Assembly: GCA_032173965.1 (NCBI GenBank) | Contig: CM063283.1 | Span: forward strand, 108,400,108-108,464,107 | Length of the DNA stretch: 64,000 nucleotides | DNA from: Sitta carolinensis | Lineage: Eukaryota; Chordata; Aves; Passeriformes; Sittidae | Direction: 5' to 3' | In this document: positions 56,403 through 64,000 of the stretch, one piece after another | Numbering within the stretch: the first letter of the stretch is position 1 | Layout: each line of letters opens with the position of its first letter | Program-made: the position numbers and the translations under genes | Notes under the pieces: model-generated | What the model was told of the DNA's origin: nothing | What the model saw: only the letters and a program-made list of their open reading frames with translations | Database searches by the model: none

Positions 56403-58427
56403 CCCCTCCGCCCTCCACCCAGCCACATCACTATCCAACCCTTCTTCCCGCGTCTCACTCTTCAGATGGATTCTCAGTTTTTTCCCGACTGACCCTGGGG
56501 GAGGCGGTGGGGGGGAGCAAGGGGGATGGAGCCCGGGAGAGGTTGATGATGAATGACAAGGCAAATGATAAGAGCCGAAGCGACAGCAAAAGCAAACAGA
56601 AGTGGTCTCTCGCAAGGCCCAGAACCGTCTGCGGCCACGGGAGTTGTGCCTGTGTCATGAAGGCAGGGTTGCCTCCGCAGGCAGCCCGGCTTCTCCGGGG
56701 CGAGATAAACACATTTCGGTCACGTGGCGAGCCTATACGGTGCCATGCTCCTATTTGCCTTCGCCGCTCGCTTTTCGCTTTTCACAATAACATGCCGTCC
56801 GCCAGCCAGCGCCGAGGCTAACCTCACCTCCCTGGCGCCCGGCCAGCCAGCCCGGGCCCGGCCGTGCAGGGAGAAGCCTCGACTCCTGTGGGGAGGTTGC
56901 ACCCCGGCCTGGGGCTGGCAGCAGCCCAAGCCAGAGCTGGGGAAGCATCCGGCTGCATCCCGGCTTAGGGCTGGAACGCGGGAGCTGGCTGCACGGGGCC
57001 CGGGAGCAGGGGCCAGGACTGGCCACATCCCCAGGACAGGGCTTAGGAAGAGTGCGGTGCCTCTGCAGGGTGGAGTTTCGCCCGGGGACCGCAGGTGCGG
57101 GGCGTATGCGGGTGGTGGTGACTTCAGGGCGGGGGGAACTCCCGCATCTCCGTCAGGATCGTCCGGGGGTAGAATGGGCTCCGAAGAGAGGAGAGGGGAA
57201 CGGAGCACCCGCGGAGAGACGCCAGCTCTGCTGTTTTAAAATGGCTGAAAAGGGTGTCCCCGGGCATCCCCTTCCCGGTAGCAGCAGCGGCGAACCCCGT
57301 CGCCCCGAGCACCGCGGGCGCCGGCGGCAGCCCCGGTTGGTTACGGGAACAATGAGGCACCGAGGGCGCGCCCGGTGCCTCCTCGCTGCCGGGGCCGGCC
57401 GGGGGCAGCGCCGCGGGGCCGGGGGTGCAGGCGGCGGGGAAGGCGTTCGGGGGGAGCGGGAGGCTGGAGCCGGCCAAGTGCCCTCCCCCGCCCCTCCCGG
57501 CGGAACGAGCGTGCCGTTTAATCCCTTTATCCCCGCTCGCTGGTGGCAGTGCGAGCCGCCGGGCCGGGAGCCACCCGCCAGCCGCCGGGAGGCAGCGTGC
57601 TGGCTCGGCGCCGCAGATGTCGCCGGTGGGAGCCGGGAGCCGATCCCCAGCGGCACCACCTCTACAACGGCAGCGGCTCCCAGGGACCGGGGCGCCGCTT
57701 GGCCACGCACCGGAGGGTTCGCACCCTTCGGAGCCCCCGAGGGTTTCCTGCCGTCGGGCACCGCAGCCGTGCCCCAGCACCCCGCTCGGGCCCCGGCCAC
57801 CTCCGCCTCTTGTTCCCCGGGCAGGCCTCTCTTCTGTCCCCGCGAGAGCACGGTCTGCAGCCTCCCCCCTGTCCGGTGCTCCGCGGAGCCCCCGGGCGAG
57901 CGAGGAGCAGCCCCCGGTGAGGTGCCCAGGTTGCAGCCCGTGCTCCGAAATCCGGCAATTATGCAAATGGCCGGGACGCTCTCCCCTTTGATCTGAACTT
58001 CCTCGGAACGATCCCTTCTCATTACGGGGCATGAAAATGCCTCTCGGACGTGTAAAGTGAGCTACAGAGCTCCTTTCATTCCCTTTTGTTATCCGCACCG
58101 GGCTCGTCTCTCCAGGCCCGCATTCCCGAAGCGCCGGGAAAGAGGACGGAAAGGGGCTCCCGGGGGAGGCGGCGGGACGTGGGAGCAGCCCGGGCAGCCG
58201 GTTGTCATGGCGAGGCCAAGCGTCTTCCCAAGTTATGTGCGACTAATGGGTTTGTGCCCCGCTCGGCTCCGGGTTCACCTTTCCCCCCGCTGCTCGGCTC
58301 CCCGCCGACCTCCCCGCCCGCGCCCCGGGAGGCAGCGGCGGCGGCCCCCGCCCGGGCCGAGCCGCGGAGCCTCGTCCCTCTGACTCACTGCCTGCATATC
58401 AAACGCCGCGGGCGGAGGGAGGCGGCT

Positions 58428-58458
58428 GAGGACTCCCGTCGACGGGAGTGCAGTCCTC
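58428..58458. repeat. Near-perfect inverted repeat around a SalI-like centre
   Basis: ACTCCCGTCGACGGGAGT (58432-58449) is a perfect 18-bp palindrome. The outer arms GAGGACT (58428-58434) and AGTCCTC (58452-58458) extend the pairing across a short bulge. It lies at the right edge of the CpG cluster. Confidence 0.9.
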
Positions 58459-59377
58459 GAGCGACTTTAAACTCCATCTTCTGCTGCGCTCCTTACCACC
58501 TCTTGTTTCAGTTTTGATAACTGAGGATAACAAGGCACTGAATGTATCAGAGGTTTAGAATGCCTATGCAACCGTGGATATGATTTTCAAGACTCCCAAG
58601 AGCCATAGCTGGGATTTTCTGTTATCTTACTTTCTCTTTTCTCTTTGCTTTTTTTCCTTTGAAGAGATATTAAGAAAGTTTATGCTGTCTTGAAAACTAG
58701 TCCTCTGTAAGAAAAACATTCTGACCATTTGCTGGAGGCCATTTTATGAAACCTCAAGGAGGTTAATAGCTTGCATAACTTCAGGAATACCAGGTCTCTC
58801 CTTAATACCTTCTTCTCATTCTCTGCCATTTACTCAGACAAACCAGGAGCTCTGTAGGCCAAGCACACTCGGGTGATAGGCAGTGGATTCCTACCTATCT
58901 GAGGGGCCTGCACCAGAATACGGGTGGACTTCTTCCCTGCTCTGCTCATACACTGAGCACTGGTGCTGAGAGAAAACCTGCGATATATCTGTGAGACTTA
59001 GGGATGCACGTGAAAGAGGACGCAGTGTAAGGAGCCCATCCTAAGTATGGAGATTGCGTTTTTCATTTTGCTGGAATTTGCTGTTTCATCTAGAGAAGCA
59101 CTGGTAGATGTGGCATGAATGAAATTGTGCTGCTGAAAAACAAAGCTGAGCAAACAGGAGAAGGAGAATTATCTGAACTGTTTCTAAAATGTTGTCATGT
59201 TTGTTAACAGCTGCTTAACTCCAGTGTCTAACAAGCTCTTGGAAAATAAGTTTATTAATAAAAAAAAAGAAAAAGGCAATGCCCCTGCTTGCTTAAAATT
59301 AAATGATGACAGCTTATAATGCATTCCTTTGAGACCTCCAGTAATATCAGGGCTCAGAGGACTGGAAATACCTAATT

Positions 59378-59990
59378 CATAGATTTTTTAAACCAAGAAT
59401 GGACTGTTATGTTCAGCTGGTCTGACCTGCCACATATCATGGGCCAGTGAATTTCAGCCAGACGTTCTTGTATCAGACCCATAAATTCTGCCTGAGCTTT
59501 TAACCTGGCATCCAATCTTGCTCTGAAGACTTTTAAGTAACAGGGAAAACCACTGCTTGCCTCAGTTGTTCCAGCGTTTATGTCCCCTTGCTGTTTTTTT
59601 TTTTTTTTTTAAATACCTATTTCTGCTCAGAATTCATAGAGCTTCATTTGCCAACATAGGATCTCATTATGCCTTTGTCTGCCACATTAAAGAGATCTTG
59701 ACTATCAGAAATCTCCCCATAGAGACACTTAGGGCACTTAAAGACTATGATCAAACCAAGTCATAGCCTCCTCTTGGATAAATTAATAGATGGGATTTCT
59801 TTAGTCTTTTGCAATAAGATGCGATTCCCAGACCTTGAATCACTCTTCTAGCTCTCTTCTGATCCCATATTAATTTACCAATGCACTTTTAACATGCAAA
59901 CACCACAACAGAGCTGGACACAATATTGCAGCAACAGCCTCATTCATGTCGGAAGCACTAATGGCATCATTAAGTTTACTTGTTTAAAAT
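59378..59990 (-). mobile_element. Degenerate CR1-like LINE remnant
   Basis: The order of fragments mirrors the CR1 3' region in reverse complement but is much decayed. GTTCAGCTGGTCTGACCTGCC is followed by a long diverged middle and then GAGCTGGACACAATATTGCAGC, the counterpart of the CR1 phrase 'ACTGGACACAGTATTCCAG'. It is older than the copy at 6897-7500. Boundaries are approximate and another ancient CR1/L3-type LINE is possible. Confidence 0.6.
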
Positions 59991-60196
59991 CCTATGCAGA
60001 TTACTTTTATAGATAGCTTTAGCAATACTGACTTTATTAAAACCCGATTTAAAAAGTCACCTGTCTTCATACAGACTAGTGTTGTTCATCAAAATCACAG
60101 CGCTGAGCATTGCTTGACCAAAGTGCAGAGCTAGGTTAGTTTTTTCTGGCTGGGGCTATTTCAGGGCTCCATCAGCCCTACCCTTCAGTAGGGCTT

Positions 60197-60198
<2 letters not shown>

Positions 60199-60235
<37 letters not shown>
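60199..60235. repeat. Poly(T) tract, 37 bases
   Basis: Uninterrupted T run. A minus-strand retroposon tail is possible but no body is recognised. Confidence 0.9.
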
Positions 60236-60236
<1 letters not shown>

Positions 60237-62854
60237 TATGAAGCAACTGCTGCATATTCTCACAATGGCACTAGCCCTGGATGTACAGCAAGAGAGAAGC
60301 ATGGATGGAGCTTCACTACACCATTCCCTCTTTCCCTGTTCTTCTCTTGCAGTGCCAGAGCTCTCACAAAGTTGCTCCAAGACTCTGGGTAGTTCAGTCC
60401 TTTCAGTGCCCCAGTGATGGGGCCCTGTTTTGGGACACTCCTCCTCAGATAACTCACAGAGACACTCCACTGCAGCCTTTTTCAACCTTGTCAAAGGGTC
60501 TGCTTTCACACCTCAGCCCACTGCCCATCCACCTTCCCATGAACATCTGCTCTAAAAGATGGGCATTAAGCATAGTAGGGCTGTGAATGATGTTGCATCG
60601 GGTGCTGCAAGCCTGGACTCTGTTCTGTGTGAGAGGTGGCCTGAGTTGAAGCCAAAATGCCCTGAAGTATTTGTGTGAGACAGGCTCCTAAAAGCCTCAA
60701 CAGTAGCTGGACTGCATTGTACAACAGCTGGGCCCTAGCTGGGCTTTGTACAGCAAAGACGAAATAGTCTTTCCCAACAATCTCTTTTTATATTATTTGT
60801 ATCCTCAAAAGCAGAAAATCACGTAGGACACATTCTAGGAGATGGCAGAGCCTAAGCTTCATACACTATCTCTGTGCTTCCTAGCAGGAGTCACACCTGA
60901 GCAACACTCCTTTATTTGTTCTCCTCACAAATTATAGGTCTTTTTTCATGGTTCCGGTTGGAGATTCAGCTTGGTCATGGTCATGTATCAGACCAAAGGT
61001 TTTCCTACCAAGGGCAATCAGACTGCCATCTTCTAGCTCACTTGGTTTCCCAGGCTGTCCTTACTGAGATCTGTGCCCTAACAGAGGTCGTGGCACATGC
61101 TGGAGACTGGGTGAGCTTAGTGGGCCTGCACCATGGTCACCTCCCAGTGGGAAAGTAGCTATGACCTAGCCAGGAAAGCTGGTCCCCACATAGGAATGAT
61201 TCTCCATTTGCACAGAGCTGCTTAAGGGACTTGCATGACACTTATTCTGCCACTACCTGTGGGGATGTGGTGGCAGGGCATAAAGCCAGTGTAACTGGCT
61301 TTGTGTGAACTGTGATGGAGTTCACGTTACATTAGAGAACCTTGAGGCTGCTACTGCAATACCTGTCAGGCTGCATAAACCAACACCAAGACAGGGACAG
61401 CACAGGATCAAGGGTTAAGCTTATTTTACGCTTGTGCCCCATCTCACATTTTGCACCATGCAGTTGCACCACATCTGCCCCTTTTAATCATAAATTATCC
61501 ATGAGCTTAAATTATTTTTCCCATGATACATAGCACAGCCTGTGAGTCCTACTTGTAGCAGCCCTCCCTTCATTTATACTTTCCACGTGCCCTCTTTTTA
61601 CTATGAGCCAGACACACTTGCCCTCTCTTCCTATGACTTACACTTTCCTACCTCAGAGGACACATCTATCAGGAGACACATCTGATAGCCCAGTTTATGG
61701 ATATCCTCTCATAAAATGGGCATTACTCCTTTCCAGAACCACTGCTAGATAGCCATCGGGTTCAAATCAAACTCTCCATTAGACCCAACTGTGAAAAAGC
61801 GAGCCCAGAAAAGTCACCTTTGTTATAACAAAACACCCTTGAGTTGCACTTAATTCTAGTAAGCAGCACATTATCCTCACTCGCTGTACTAAAATGCGAT
61901 TTATAATTTTAAAAAGCAGTAATCATTCAAACCATTGGACCTGCAGCTTTGAGGCACTGCATACTGCAGGATGGGATTGCTTCTCTTCTGTCTAATTTAC
62001 CTGCAAGCACACGTCGCCCACCGCTCATGACAACTTGCACTTGATTCTAGCCAGGCTGCTGCAGCCACCAGCATTTGGGTCTGAGCAACTCTTTTGGGGT
62101 CTGCTCCCCTCCAACTCTCTTAGGGGTTTGCCTGTGGTTTTCATGGAGAGCAGAACGAGGCTGTATGTGTAAAAACCAATGTTGACATTTCCTTGTTTAA
62201 ATATCATACATCAGAGGGGGGTCACGGGAGCCAAGGCCACCAAAAAGGGTTCTCCCACAAGCTATTATTTCCTTTTAAAAGCGCCAGGGACCCACCAGTC
62301 TCAGCTGGGCCTCACACCCGCCTGTCTGCCCCTCTCTGTGAGCTGGATGACTGCTGCCAGTGCCACTTAGCAAATACAGATATTCGGGTCCTTTTCTTTC
62401 ACCACAGGCCTCACTTATTCCCGTGCAGAGGTCTGCTACTAAGTGAATGCATCATTTATGCCCTGTTTTCAAGGCCATGCAAAATCCACACCCCATCCAC
62501 GCTTGACTCACTCTTTGCTTGCAAAAATCTACAGCGCTTTGCTATCAAACTTGAAACAAATGGCATTCAAACTTATTTTAAAAATTAATTGAACCAATAC
62601 ATCAACAACTTTCATGTTTTCAGAGCAAGCATGGCCCTCGCCTGGGAAATTAGAACTGCAGGAGGGTAATTTTGCATTTAAATCAATGGAGCTCTCTTTC
62701 CTGACAAGGTTGTCTCCACCCCAAGCCAAGCAGCTCTACCAGGGTTCCAAAGAAGGGAGACCATTAGTTGTCCTGCACCTGTGGCACACTTATCTCCCTG
62801 TCAGGAGAGTTTCCTGGGAAGCTGTGGAAGTGTAACCCTCACATCAGCACCAAA

Positions 62855-62931
62855 TGGGGGATCCATTCTACACCCTGTACCCTAGTTCCCTGCTGGGGGA
62901 TCCTTCTAGGCCCTGTACCCTAGTTCCTTTC
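62855..62931. repeat. Diverged tandem duplication, unit about 38 bp
   Basis: Two adjacent units share TGGGGGATCC, then TTCTA, then CCCTGTACCCTAGTTCC, with a few differences. Confidence 0.9.
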
Positions 62932-64000
62932 TCTTCCTGTTCATCCAAGTAACACCTTAACACCTCACCTGCTGTGCCTTATTCCATGCATTCTCCCCCA
63001 TTCCTGATGTGGGAGTGTCATGCTGAGAGTGAGCAGGCTGTCAAGGTGATATCAGATGCTGAGCTAGGAAAAAGTGTGTTTGGGGACCACTCAGAAAAAG
63101 GAGCAGAGAAAGTGACAGAAGACATGCCCTTTCCCAGGAAGGGAATGGCTGAAGGATTTATCGTTTTATCTAAACCCCTGAACAGATTTGCTGCCAAAAG
63201 AAAGATAATCCACATTATGTAGAAACACAATTACATTCACATGAACACACACACACAAACACATGCTGTTCCCTTCTAAACACAGGACACAGATTTTGGG
63301 AGTGGTGGCCTTGGTGAGACATGGCAAAGGAGCCCATGACTAAGTCCAGGAGCTCACCTGCCTCCCTGTACCACCAGCACAGCACTCCTGGTCATCTGCC
63401 TCTATAGATTTAACATCTTTTCTTCAATTTTTGGAGCAGGCAGGAGCAATCTGTCTTTGCAAACAGAGTGCCCAGCACGCTGAAGTTCCTGGCACATAAG
63501 ACAAAATTTGTGAACCTGGAATGATAAAATATCACTCAAATTCAGCATATGTCAATCCCCCTATTTATCTCTGTGTGTCCTGAGCCTTACCCTCATCCAA
63601 AACCTCTCCTTACTGTTGTGTATTTTGATAATAGGAACAGTACATTAGATGATGCAAGGCAGAGTCTACCCCAAAGAAACAAGATAGGCAGCATAAACAG
63701 AGTTTCTAAGAATATGAAGGCATCATTTAGGTGGTCATGCAGCAGTCTTTAAGAATTTTCTATGACAGGACTATTGAAATCGCTTTTCCCCTTCTCAGAA
63801 GTGTTCTGAGGGTGGTGAGATGTCAAAACAGTGAAAAAGAGAGACAAGACTTAACAAACTGTAACTGGTAGAACATCAAAGGTGTAAGCCTGGCTGCAAG
63901 AAGGTCTGCAGGCTGATGGGGATTGGGTGCCTGCAGCCTGCTACTTCTTTCAGAATTAAGACAGGCAGCAAAGGGCTGGGGTTGGAAGAGGGGCCTGGGG

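Larger units (their letters stand above)
55461..58470. promoter_or_regulatory. CpG-island block H
   Basis: CpG-rich at 55480-55960 and 57040-58450, interrupted by an AT-richer patch holding a CA repeat (56370-56402). It marks the right end of the CpG cluster; beyond it composition drops abruptly. ORFs up to about 324 codons are GC artefacts. Confidence 0.5.
58471..64000. other. Non-coding, AT-richer flanking DNA
   Basis: Apart from the CR1-like remnant (59378-59990), a T-tract (60199-60235) and a short tandem duplication (62855-62931), nothing is recognised. Short ORFs lack similarity and have no splice-supported partners. Confidence 0.6.

Noticed and set aside
57124..58098. 324- and 289-codon minus-strand ORFs
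   Set aside because: They overlap each other and plus-strand ORFs, are low complexity, and show no homology that I recognise.
1..64000. CRISPR arrays, tRNA or rRNA genes
   Set aside because: No regularly spaced repeats, and no cloverleaf or rRNA-like sequence was recognised by eye on either strand.

Overview
The window is vertebrate nuclear DNA, most likely from a bird. It has long introns with GT-AG splice sites, a reverse-oriented CR1 retroposon with the usual avian 3' end (about 6897-7500), an older CR1-like remnant (about 59378-59990), few other repeats and very dense CpG islands. No bacterial, viral or organellar genes are visible.

One protein-coding gene is recognisable: BCOR (BCL6 corepressor), on the minus strand. 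Nine coding exons were placed by matching the conserved protein and checking splice sites and phases. They run from the initiator ATG at 25476 down to 3143. Together they encode about 1,490 residues: the N-terminal corepressor region, a PxDLS motif, the BCL6-binding peptide, the AF9/ENL-type binding motif and the start of the ankyrin region. The ankyrin repeats and the C-terminal PCGF-binding (PUFD) domain must lie left of position 1. Three short exons (25391-25476, 23830-23908, 19328-19381) are easily missed. The large exon (20072-22896) has five single- or double-base frame breaks, mostly at short G/C or A/T runs, while the other eight exons are intact. This looks more like consensus error than gene decay.

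Region by region: 1-3142 is BCOR intron. 3143-25520 is the BCOR coding part, with CR1, A-tracts, microsatellites and an intronic CpG island (about 13.33-13.96 kb). 25.5-58.5 kb is the upstream side of BCOR. It is a cluster of CpG-island blocks with no credible protein, interrupted by lower-GC stretches that look like conserved non-coding elements, plus several good minus-strand splice donors that could end alternative untranslated first exons. 58.5-64 kb is ordinary AT-richer intergenic or far-upstream DNA with an old CR1-like piece.

BCOR is a subunit of the non-canonical PRC1.1 Polycomb complex, which binds unmethylated CpG islands through KDM2B. A large CpG-island cluster at the BCOR 5' side therefore raises the possibility of autoregulation. 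That is an inference and cannot be tested from sequence alone.
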